This document shows, piece by piece, positions 23,392 to 33,141 of a DNA stretch of 64,000 bases. Source of the stretch: Sclerotinia nivalis (lineage: Eukaryota > Ascomycota > Leotiomycetes > Helotiales > Sclerotiniaceae). The DNA lies in NCBI GenBank assembly GCA_029531795.1, contig JAPEIS010000014.1, positions 1,054,001-1,118,000 of the forward strand, in the 5' to 3' direction. The stretch's first letter is position 1. Each line of letters begins with the position of its first letter. The notes under the pieces are model-generated. The model made no database searches and was not told the origin of the DNA. It saw only the letters and a list, made by a program, of their open reading frames with translations. A program made the position numbers and the translations under genes.

Positions 23392-24888
23392 ATGTCCAAC
23401 TTTGATATTGTGGTTACACAAACCTTGTCCGTTGAGCTAGAGGTCGACCCCGCTGTTTGTGCCTTCCGGAGGATTCTTCCAACTACCTAATATAAGCACG
23501 ATATGCTAATGCTTTGAAGGTTGCTGATACATGCCAATCCGATAGCGAAGAGGAATGTACCACGGATACAACCAGAATATTTCATGAAAACAAAGATGAA
23601 AGTAAGTCCAGTGTCTAATTCTAAACACAAACACAAACACGGTTTGAGATATTAACTAAACACTCGCAGAATATAAGTTGCCCATCGATAAGGTAAGAGT
23701 TGTGTCCTGGTCAAATGAGCACCCTCGCTGAAAGATACACTTTACTAGTTAGAACAAGACAGATTAGGTTAGTGCATTTGCTGCCAATATCTCAATGTCT
23801 ACATTGTGGCTAACTTTGACCAGAGATCCAACATCAGATGCTGAAAATGACGATGAATGATAAAATATACTTAGCTCCTATAAAGCCAGAAGAAATAAAT
23901 CATGTTCTTGAGTGAGTACATTCCTTCAATAGCTAGTCACAAAATCCCCGTCATTCAACTTCTCTTTATGGCCTTTTTATACTTAAATGCGTCATCGATT
24001 ACTGTCATCTCTCAAAGTTACAAATTACAATTATTGACTTCTTGATAACCTAGTGTTGGAACTGGACATGGGATATGGGCAGTTGAATTTGGTAAACCAT
24101 GTCGAGCTTGATCATTAGTAGACGAAACTAATCAAAATAGCTACCGAGTACCCAAATACACATGTTATTGGAACTGATCTTAGCCCTTCGACTCGCGAAA
24201 GGTGAGCTCAGCCCTTCAACACGGGTAAAATTTGACTAAACAAATGATAGTAAACCCGAAAATTGCGAATTTGTTGTTGCTGATGCCGAAGAAACTTGGG
24301 ACTTTCCACATAAATTTGATTTTATCCACTTTCGCGATTTGATGATGTGTTTTGAAAGCGAGAAAGAGGTGTTCAGGTCAGCTTTCAATGCCCTTGAGCC
24401 TGGTGGTTATTGTCAGATTCTTGATGCCAGATTTCCACTAGTTGCCATCGACAGCTCGGTGGAAGGCAGTGCGATTGCTGATTGGTTCCAAGCATGCTGT
24501 CAATCTGGTGAAGCCAGTGGAAGACCTTGGACTAATGTCACAAAGTACATGGGATGGATGGAAGAGATCGGATACGAGGATGTGACAGAAACGGTTTATC
24601 ACAATGCGATAAATGATTGGCCTATAGGAGCAAAAGAGAAGAGAATCGGCGCACTGATGCACAAGGACATAAAACTATTCCTGTATTCGACCAAGAGAAC
24701 TTTAGTAGAGGCATTGAAATGGGATGAGGCGGATGTCGACGAATTACTCCTAAAAGCAAGAGAATCTGTGAAGGACCGGAATGTTCACGCCTATCTCCCT
24801 ATGTAAGTCTCAATCCCCTTTTTGGCTGTAGTGTGCTAACCTGTACAGTTATGTTGTATGGGGTAGAAGACCTTTTCCTAGCGAATAA
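23392..24888 (+). CDS. LaeA-like SAM-dependent methyltransferase, 321 aa, nine exons
   Basis: Exons rebuilt as 23392-23454, 23520-23601, 23670-23692 (23 nt), 23749-23767 (19 nt), 23824-23911, 24054-24091, 24141-24201, 24251-24802 and 24849-24888; each junction is GT..AG and the total is 966 nt. The product follows the LaeA-like/UMTA template: an acidic variable N-terminus (VELEVDPAVADTCQSDSEEE), YKLPIDKLEQDRLEIQHQM, LAPIKPEEINHVLDVGTGHG with the SAM-binding glycine motif (GTGHGIW; the usual form is GTGTGIW), VIGTDLSP (acidic residue binding the ribose), FIHFRDLMMCF, NALEPGGYCQI, and the terminal YVVWGRRPFPSE. Relatives methylate secondary metabolites or act as LaeA-family regulators; substrate unknown here. 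The first exon is the least certain, since it was chosen because it restores an ATG and a family-like N-terminus. No biosynthetic cluster surrounds it. Confidence 0.85.
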
Positions 24889-27127
24889 TGACGAGGGATA
24901 GGATTTCTTTTGGAGTGGGGATAGGGAATATTCAAAAGCATACTAAGGCGAATTTGTTCTGCATACTTTGTTATACCAGCACTAGGATATCAACCATTAG
25001 TCATTTTATAATAGCAGACTAGAAATTCACAAAATATTTTTATTAAGCTGCGGTCCTTCAACGTTGCATCAAAACTCGTGTTCTGCTGTGTTCTGTTTGA
25101 CAACATTGCCGCGACGTATGGTCGATGGTCGTGCGACGATCGTGTCCAACGTGTTCGTCGCTACACGCGGCTAAGGTGATACGTGGATATGACGTTGTAA
25201 TTAAATCCTCCCTTCAAGGCATATCTTCGATGATCCAACAAAAACAACATGAAGCCGGAAAAGGGCAACAGTTTATACATTTGACAACTGAGCAGATGAA
25301 GCACACTACATATCACGAGGTGCGTGAACCCAATTCGCACAATCTCTCCAAAAGCCACAAAAGAACAATATCACAAACTTGGAATAGCACACGCTCAAAG
25401 GCACAAGAATGAAACGATGTAAGCTAAGCGCCAACGAGGCTCGAATGCTCCAGGAAACAAACTAATCGATATTCTCCAAGATGCAAGATGCAAATCACGT
25501 GGTCATTTCCACTGCCCAGTATTGCCCAGCATTTGCCAAGTCCAAAGAACGGGAAAGGTCAAAGGTCAAATGCATTCAATGATAGAAATCATCCGATCTC
25601 CGAAGTCTTCTATACAAATGTATAACTGATAGAGGGCGAAAGGGCGAGATTTCGTCGTGTTATCGCGTGCTTAGGTACCGAATTGCAGAGCGTGCTAATG
25701 GCCGAGGGCTCGAAGCTTTTGGGACGACTATACGAAAGATTTAGGTACAAGTACGTAGGTACTAATGACACGAGTATACGAAGCTCACATATTACGATTT
25801 AAGATCGTTGGTTTGCGCCTACTTATGTCATAGTAATTGACTGGATGGATTGGATTCATGGGCTTTTTATGGTTTGTATCGAGTAATTGCTTTTGATACG
25901 GAGGGAATAAACATTGAAGGACATGAATCGGAAGAACTGCAGCTATTCAGGTATTTTTAGAAGTCTCATAAGGAACCAACTTCATCAAACACAACATCAC
26001 AAGAAATACACTGCCAATCTCAACTAAGTTGGTCTAACATCATCAAATCATACTATACACATATCATGAAACATACTATACCATCCGTCTCTTCTTCTCT
26101 TTCGGTTTCGGTCTTCGCTTTTGACAAATAATCCGAATGGCGGTTCTTACAACTTCAATTGATCGGACAACCCCACGGTGCAGGCGTTTGACCCAAACGA
26201 CGCGATTACGAAGTAGTACTCGAGTAGCTGTGAAAAATGTTGAAACATGAAACATTGAGGATTTATTGGTTCATGGATATGGAAATTTACCCCATGCACG
26301 GACTATGATCGACCGCCGCTAACTTACTATTCTGAGCCGGCTCTCAACCTTTCTCTGTCTTTGACCCTGCATATCCGGGAAGGTGTGGGTTACGGTATTG
26401 TTTGTATGTTTCTATACACGAGGGCAACAAGTTGTTTGCTTTTTTCTAGATACCTATTCAAAAGTCAAATTGTCCCGTTCATATTGATGAAGGGGCCCTC
26501 GCGATATAACCGAGGTTAGATCTACAGATGGAAAGCCAAGCTACTTACATCTCTAATTCACGACTTCCCCCAACAATAATTATCATGCCCATAATTGAGA
26601 TCTTACCTCACCATCTGCCCATCAATCTGAAGCTGGACGTCCGAAATCCACCTCACCATTTCTGGTATAGTGTCACGCCATCAGATCTCGGATCCGCTAC
26701 ATCAGCCGCAAAACCATCCAAATTTTGACACTACAAAATTATAGCCTATATTCGCGTCGCGAATGCGTCAATAAGCTCAGCGAGATCATCGCTGCTTGAC
26801 GGACACTACCTAACATGCAGGAACGCATCTATCCTCGCTCGCAAGCTCGCTTCTCACGGACTTCGAATAGAGCGAGATCAGATAGACAATGCCAATCCTT
26901 TCGCTTGCGCATTGAGACGTCGGCTTACTAGAGCCTTCTCTTGACTTGGCTGATATTTTTAGCTGGATGAAAATGATATATAGATACCGTAGGTTTCTCG
27001 AAAAGTATAATCTTTAGTCTCATCATCTTTACTTCATAGTCTTCTGCTTTAATCTTACAATACTCTTGATACCCATTTTCATTCACGCACTTTTTCACCA
27101 AACAAATCTTTCTATACATCACTCAAA
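24889..27127. other. Intergenic, no gene supported
   Basis: About 2.2 kb with short frames only. The final ~700 bases, pyrimidine-rich near the ATG, are the presumed promoter of the reductase gene. Confidence 0.5.
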
Positions 27128-28113
27128 ATGTCTGCTACAAACGGAACAAATGGAGCTACCAATGGTACTAAGGAGAAGGTTGATTACACCAAAGTCCCTG
27201 GTCCTCTCGGTCTTGAGAGCGCCAGCTTGAAGGGAAAAGTTGCCTTGGTCACTGGTTCAGGTATGAAATCCACCCTTAGATCTTCCCAAAGGAAAAAAAT
27301 CTAACAAAACAAACCAGGCCGTGGAATTGGTGCCGAAATGGCCTGTGAGCTCGGTCGTCGTGGTGCAAAAGTAATCGTAAACTACGCCAACTCCGATGCC
27401 GCCGCTCAAGAAGTCGTATCCACCATCAAGAAAGCCGGTTCCGAAGCCATCGCTCTTCAAGGAAACGTCTCCATCGTCTCAGACATCATTAATCTTTTCG
27501 ATCAAGCTAAGAAACAATGGGGTAAACTCGATATTGTTTGCTCGAATTCTGGTGTCGTTACCTTTGGTCATATTAAAGATGTGACTGAGGAGGAATATGA
27601 TCGTGTCATGAATATTAATACTAGAGGACAATTCTTCGTTGCCAGGGAAGCGTATAAAAATTTGGAGGTCGGAGGCCGCTTGATCATGATGGGTTCGATC
27701 ACCGGTCAGGCTAAGGGTGTTCCGGCTCACACTGTATACTCTGGTTCCAAGGGTGCCATTGAGACTTTCGTTCGCTGCATGGCTATTGGTATGTCTATAT
27801 TTCATCCCCTTCTACACATAAAACACATAACTAACAAGCGATCCCAGATTTCGGCGACAAAAAAATCACCGTAAACTGTATTGCCCCCGGTGGAATCAGA
27901 ACAGACATGTACCACAAAGTCTGTCGCGAATATATTCCCAACGGCGCCAATCTCAACGATGACGAAGTAGATGAATATGCAGCTACCTGGTCGCCACTTC
28001 ACAGAGTCGGTCTTCCCATCGATATTGCTAGAGTCGTTTGTTTCTTGGCAAGTCAGGATGGCGAGTGGGTTAATGGAAAGGTTATTGGGATTGATGGGGC
28101 GGCTATGATGTAA
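27128..28113 (+). CDS. Tetrahydroxynaphthalene reductase-like SDR (DHN-melanin), 289 aa
   Basis: NADPH-dependent short-chain dehydrogenase/reductase that, in DHN-melanin synthesis, reduces tetrahydroxynaphthalene to scytalone (some paralogues reduce trihydroxynaphthalene to vermelone). Three exons: 27128-27260, 27318-27788 and 27848-28113, phase-1 introns, 870 nt. Seen: the dinucleotide motif TGSGRGIG split by the first intron, [13 protein letters not shown], the DxD-like VCSNSG, the active-site Ser in MMGSITGQ, catalytic YSGSKGA (Y-x-x-x-K), [14 protein letters not shown], and the C-terminal [12 protein letters not shown]. Length matches fungal naphthol reductases. Homologues in Botrytis are called brn1/brn2 and in other fungi ThnR or THR1; which paralogue this is cannot be decided here. 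No melanin polyketide synthase or scytalone dehydratase is in the window, so it stands alone. Confidence 0.92.
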
Positions 28114-30055
28114 TGGGTGATTAAGGGATGATTGAAGTAATTTTCTTGAGTTGGGTTTGGAGCGTTTAAGAGGTTTTTTTTTTATGGAAAATAAAAATGA
28201 ATTTTTAAAAATAGTGGTGTTTGAACTTTGATGTTACAGTGATGATATGTTGTTTAGTGTGAGAAATGTAGCTTCATTGAGAAAACCTAATGACCAAGCA
28301 GCCATTTAACTTCCCTTTCTATTTCTATTCCCATCCCCTCGCTAATAAATCTCCCCAATACCCTCTAAAACTATACTCAAACCTTCATACAGAATCTCGG
28401 CATAAAAATCAAATTCTCAACCAATTAACTCCCTACCAAACCTCTTCCACCCCTCACTCTCCAACCAGTCCCCCGTTTTCCAGCTTACTCCCCATATCCT
28501 CACCCTCTCATTCATCACCCTCTTATCCTCTCAAACCCATATCTCCTATATATACAAAAACACACCTCTTCCACCCCACACAACCTTCTATATAACAATC
28601 CAACCCAATCCAACCCAATCCATCTATCCACCATCTACATCCCCCACACTAAACTAAAACAAATTCCCGATATCTTGATCTCGGTAGTAGAGAGATATAA
28701 ATGCCATGTATTGGGACGATACTATAGAATCTCCAGATCAAACGCACGACGTACATCAGGACTACTTAAGTTACTACTGGAGTAGAACTAGGTAGAAAAG
28801 CTGAAGGGATACTGATGCTGATGGGCTGGGTAGTCGAAGACTTCTTCTGTTTGGATAGCGATGAAAGAGGAAAACTTCGAGGACGGATGGTAAGTTTTAC
28901 TTTGTGGATTTTGCGGATTTTGTGGATGGGAGATGTGCTGTGATAGTGATAAGCGGAAGAGGGGGAGGGGTGGGGACTTGTGATATATTTTCTTCCGGGA
29001 CCATGGGAGAAGGGAGCTAGGATTGAAGGAAATTTGATGTTTCCTCCCGTTTATAGGGATGGGTGATTATATAGTTTATCCAGATTCTCAGAGTAAACCT
29101 ATTGCTTCAGAGTCCAGATACTGTCTGTCTGTGTCACTCATGCATTTTATTCCTATTCCTATTCCTATCTATTACCAACCGCGGGTTTCACCGCATCATA
29201 ACATCATAATATCCTATCAGTCCTCGAAAGAGACGAAGAATATTTAAACCAGTATTTGGACCATTCCGACCGCGATATTGTGGTTCTTTCCTCCAAACTT
29301 CCTTATTAGGTTAGGATAGGAGTAACTGTTGGAATATGTACATGTGTTGGTGCATCAGTCTTCTCCAACTACCGCCACTTATCATCTGTATACTCGGTAT
29401 TTGCAAAAAGTTGTTTCAGTAGTGAGATTTGGGATACAGTGTACGGGTCAGGGAATATTCTATTAGCAAATGATATTTTGAGCGGAAACATCGATTGCAG
29501 AATCTTATACATGAATGAGAGCTTTATGACGTCTTACAAAATGTATAGCTTGCGCGTTGTAGGTTAATAGGTTAGCGGGGGATATTGTGGTAGCAAACAT
29601 TCTGTTTCCACCAAGCAGTGATGATGCATTATAGAAGGATTACCATGTGAGTTCTAAATTCATTCCTCGCCAAAAGTCTTTGAACAATGCCATGCGAGTG
29701 ATCGTTCCGCAAACTCCCGTTCGGGCGAGGAATAGTGTGCATATATGCCAGTCATTGTGCATGTCAATTTACGAACGCGAAATGGGTACATCTCGCAACT
29801 GGCATCCCATCAAGAAAACTTCAGCGCGCGCGTAGAATAATCATGATCATGGTTTATTCAGTTTTTTCATGAGCTGAAAAGAAGATGAATGCACACTCGC
29901 ATACAAAAACACAATTGCAATGCGAGACAAATACGAGTACTTTCAAGATATATTAAACATTCCAACCCATTTTTTATATACGCTTTACGCCACTAACGCC
30001 ACTCTATGCTTTATACAGGCAATCCACTTGGGCAACATCAAAATCAACGAAATCA
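28114..30055. other. Intergenic, no gene supported
   Basis: About 1.9 kb. A strongly pyrimidine-rich stretch (28290-28660) gives spurious Pro/Ser/Thr-rich frames; the rest shows no coding signal. Confidence 0.5.
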
Positions 30056-31637
30056 TTAATTTGGCGAATCTACTTCACCATGGACTTGAGCTCCTTGAGG
30101 CGCTTCTACTGGAGAGGTAGCAATCCTCATCGCTTCATCCAAAATTTGGAAACCCTCTTCAATTTCTCCATCAGTGATATTCAAGCTTGGTACGAATCTT
30201 AAGGTGTTGGTTCCAGCAGTAATGATTAGTAAACCTCTTTCTCTGGCAGCTGTGACAACCGGGGTGGGATCTTGGCTCAATTGTAAACCCAAATGTAATC
30301 CTCTACCTCTGATTTCTTTGACGAGTTCTGGGTATTTGGATTGTAATACTTGGAAATATTTCTTGAATATATCCGATTTTCTGATGACATCTTTTTGTAA
30401 CGATGGATCAGATAATCGAGAAACAATATAATGAGCGATCCTGGATCCCAATGGATTTCCACCAAAGGTAGTTCCGTGATCACCAACCTTGATCTTCTCC
30501 GTTACATTTTTGTTGACAATTGTTGCTCCAATGGGGAAACCATTTCCGAGAGCCTTGGCCGTAGTGATAATGTCTGGATGAGCCGATTTTGGGAACGAAG
30601 AATGTGCCCAAAAGGTTCCCGTTCGTGAAAGCCCACATTGTATTTCATCATAGATGAGGACTGCACCAACCTCACGACAACGAGCTCCGAGTGCAGTAAG
30701 GAATTCTTCAGTTGCCACAATGACACCACCTTCTCCTTGAATTGGCTCTACTATAACACCACAAGTCTTTTCTGTAACCAAATCCTTGATAGCATCCACA
30801 TCGTTATATGTTCCATATTTAAATCCCGGTAGCATTGGTGAAAATGGTTTTTGGTATTTCGGGTTCGGAGTTGCAGATAATGAGCCCATGGTTCGGCCGT
30901 GGAAAGAATTTTGGAACGAAACAACTTCGTGTTTGGCACCTGATGGATCAACAACCTTTCCAGACTTTCGAGCAAACTTTATTGCGGCCTCGTTAGCTTC
31001 ACTGCCAGAGTTGCAGATGAAAACAGCTTGAGCATCGTGCATTGAATTTGATTCAAGAGTCTTTTCGATGAGGAGTTGAGAGAGGGCCCCAGTCCATGGA
31101 TTATGATATAGATTGGAAGTATGTATAAGAGTTGTTCCCTAATTTGTCGACTTGTATTAGATGAGTCACTTGGAAGATGATGAGGGACAGAACTTACTTG
31201 TTCTAACATTATCTTTGCGATTTCTGGGTCGCAATGTCCTAAAGCATTGACTGCTATACCAGCTGTGAAATCCAAGTATTTCCTATTCTCTGTATCCCAA
31301 AGATAACATCCGGCTCCCTTTACGAACATTGGTGGTGGCCGGGCATAGGTTGCAACCATGTATGGTGCTTGTTCTGAAATGAGACGTCCTGTTGGAGAAT
31401 TTGGTGAAGGATCTGGATTCGATAACTTGCTGTCGTTCTGTAATTTGTATTAGTAGGTGATAATATGATTGGTATATCATAGCATACATGAATATCATGC
31501 TTGACTTCATCTGCTAAGTTTGTTGCAGCTGCCGTTGCTTGAGAAGCATTTCTCCTCAAGAAGCCATTGATAACTGGTGATACATTTCCAGCTTTCAAAG
31601 TAGCTGTCACTCTTTTCGCAGACAATCGGAGAGCCAT
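30056..31637 (-). CDS. ARG8: Acetylornithine aminotransferase, mitochondrial, 490 aa
   Basis: PLP-dependent class III aminotransferase converting N-acetylglutamate semialdehyde to N-acetylornithine in arginine synthesis. Exons 31637-31488, 31437-31198 and 31138-30056 give 491 codons including stop, with GT..AG introns. Motifs: YLWDTENRKYLDFTAGIAVN, ALGHCDPEIAKIML, ICNSGSEANEAAIKFARK, SFHGRTMGSLSAT, VIVEPIQGEGGV, LIYDEIQCGLSRTG (Asp contacting the PLP ring nitrogen), the PLP lysine in TTAKALGNGFPIG, and TTFGGNPLG. The N-terminus MALRLSAKRVTATLKAGN is basic and lacks acids, a typical mitochondrial presequence. An upstream in-frame start codon would only add AT-rich leader. Confident. Confidence 0.95.
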
Positions 31638-32192
31638 TATGTAGTATATTGAGAGATAAAAAAGAATGTAATGTTGAAGTTTATCGTGACTCAGGACAAC
31701 ATTAAAATATATCAAAGAATAAAAAAGATGATTGGGGAGTCAACAATCTAAGCGTTATCGGAGCTACCTAATAAAAAGTTTTTGACTTCCCATGATATAT
31801 AAGATCTTGGAATTTTGACCTAAATTTTTATCGGAAATTTAATATGGAATTTGAATTTCTCCAATTTGAGGATTTGAATTTTGAATTTTGAATTTTGAGT
31901 TTTCTCAATAAATACATTTTATATGTCATCGTCCCCTCTATTTACAATAGGTGTTGCTACCGCCATCCTTCTTGACCCTGCGTGGATGGCTGGATACCGG
32001 TACTCATATATAATTTTCTGCCACCGCCTATAGACACCATATCTTTAAAAGGGCTAGCGTAATGAGCCCCGCCATTAGATAGTAAGGTGAGGCTTAACAA
32101 GGTGGCTGGAGCAGCAAATCCACTCATCCTCCTCATACCCGTGATACCCGTGATACCCGTGATACCCTTTCTCCACGCAAATAAGTATTATA
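31638..32192. other. Intergenic, AT-rich
   Basis: Presumed ARG8 promoter (TTTTGAATTTTGAA-type repeats near 31860) and then a short tandem repeat. No gene seen. Confidence 0.45.
32135..32167. repeat. 9-bp tandem repeat
   Basis: Three exact copies of GTGATACCC (32141-32167) preceded by a partial unit. Confidence 0.85.
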
Positions 32193-32738
32193 TCATTCAA
32201 CCATAAGAAGAAGTAAGAGATTTGCATTGTTAATATCTTCTCGAGAACGTCGATTGTTCTTCTCCGTAGAGGGAAGAATTGAGGATGAGGATGAGGATGA
32301 GGATGAGGATGAGGATGCATTGCGTCGAGAGAGATAGAGGGGTGTTTGTTCTGCTACCATGGGAAACCTTCGATCAATGATTTCCTTATAAGTCTTAGCC
32401 AAGTCCTTCATTTTATTATTATAGAAGTCGAGACTTTTGGTAATCGACTAGGGCTAAAAGGGAACTTCCACCAATTCTTCGTCGCTGTCCTCGAATTCCG
32501 AATCATTGGCGGAAAGGCTTTCAACTGACGAAGCTGGTGAGAATAAGGCACTATCGCAAGGCAATCTATTGGCTGCTTCAATATACTCGAGCGGCTTAGG
32601 TTTGGATTTGGAGTTGCTTCTGTTTGATCGGGTCGAGGTTGACCTTGAATATTGATTCTTTTTAAGAATCTGGTAGATGTTTGAGCGGGTTTTGAGTATC
32701 CGTGGGGAGTCTATTGTAGTATTGATTGATTGATTAAA
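32193..32738 (-). pseudogene. Unidentified coding remnant beside the LINE
   Basis: Two minus-strand open frames in a row. 32738-32454 has 94 codons without an ATG: a basic Ser/Arg/Lys-rich part (TRSNIYQILKKNQYSRST) followed by LEYIEAANRLPCDSALF and an acidic Ser-rich end (SANDSEFEDSDEELVEV). 32411-32193 encodes MKDLAKTYKEIIDRRFPMVA and then a poly-Ser run. They could be two exons of one gene (a GT..AG pair would join EEL to EIIDRRF, removing the internal stop), but no start is visible because AT-rich DNA leading to the LINE takes over. Family not recognised; possibly the surviving end of a gene interrupted by the LINE. Confidence 0.3.
32281..32316. repeat. GAGGAT hexanucleotide repeat, six units
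   Basis: Six perfect GAGGAT units; on the minus strand in the remnant's frame they encode a poly-Ser tract. Confidence 0.88.
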
Positions 32739-33018
32739 TTAACGTCTACACTGAGTTTAAGACTATCTAAGACGGCTAAAAGCTTTATAGACTTCTAACA
32801 AATAACAAATAAAGAATTGCTGGCTATATTCGGCTATAGCTAATACAATTTGAAAAGATTGAAATAACCTCAATCTACTAATTTTTGAATGGGAAAAATG
32901 AAAACTAATCTTGAAGAACAAAGCCCACCTTACAAATACTCTTGTATATAATAAGAAAAATAACAAATGAAATATAATATAATTCGAAATTAAAACGATT
33001 TATTCTATATAAAAAGGT

Positions 33019-33063
33019 AAATTGACCAAATTGATTAAATTGACCAAATTGATTAAATTGATT
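33019..33063. repeat. 9-bp tandem tail of LINE copy 1
   Basis: Five units alternating AAATTGACC and AAATTGATT on the plus strand, forming the 3' end of the minus-strand element. It replaces the simple poly(A) or (TAA)n tail of many LINEs. Confidence 0.75.
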
Positions 33064-33141
33064 TAATTAACCATTTTCTCTTAGTTTACCTTTTTCACCT
33101 TCGTTTTCTTGTTTTACATCCTTTTGCATTTTAATTAGATA

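Noticed and set aside
28290..28595. 101-codon Pro/Ser/Thr-rich frame
   Set aside because: Composition follows a pyrimidine-rich tract; no family features, no supporting splice sites.
32281..32316. GAGGAT array as a CRISPR-like or regulatory array
   Set aside because: Units are contiguous without spacers; it is a simple hexanucleotide repeat.
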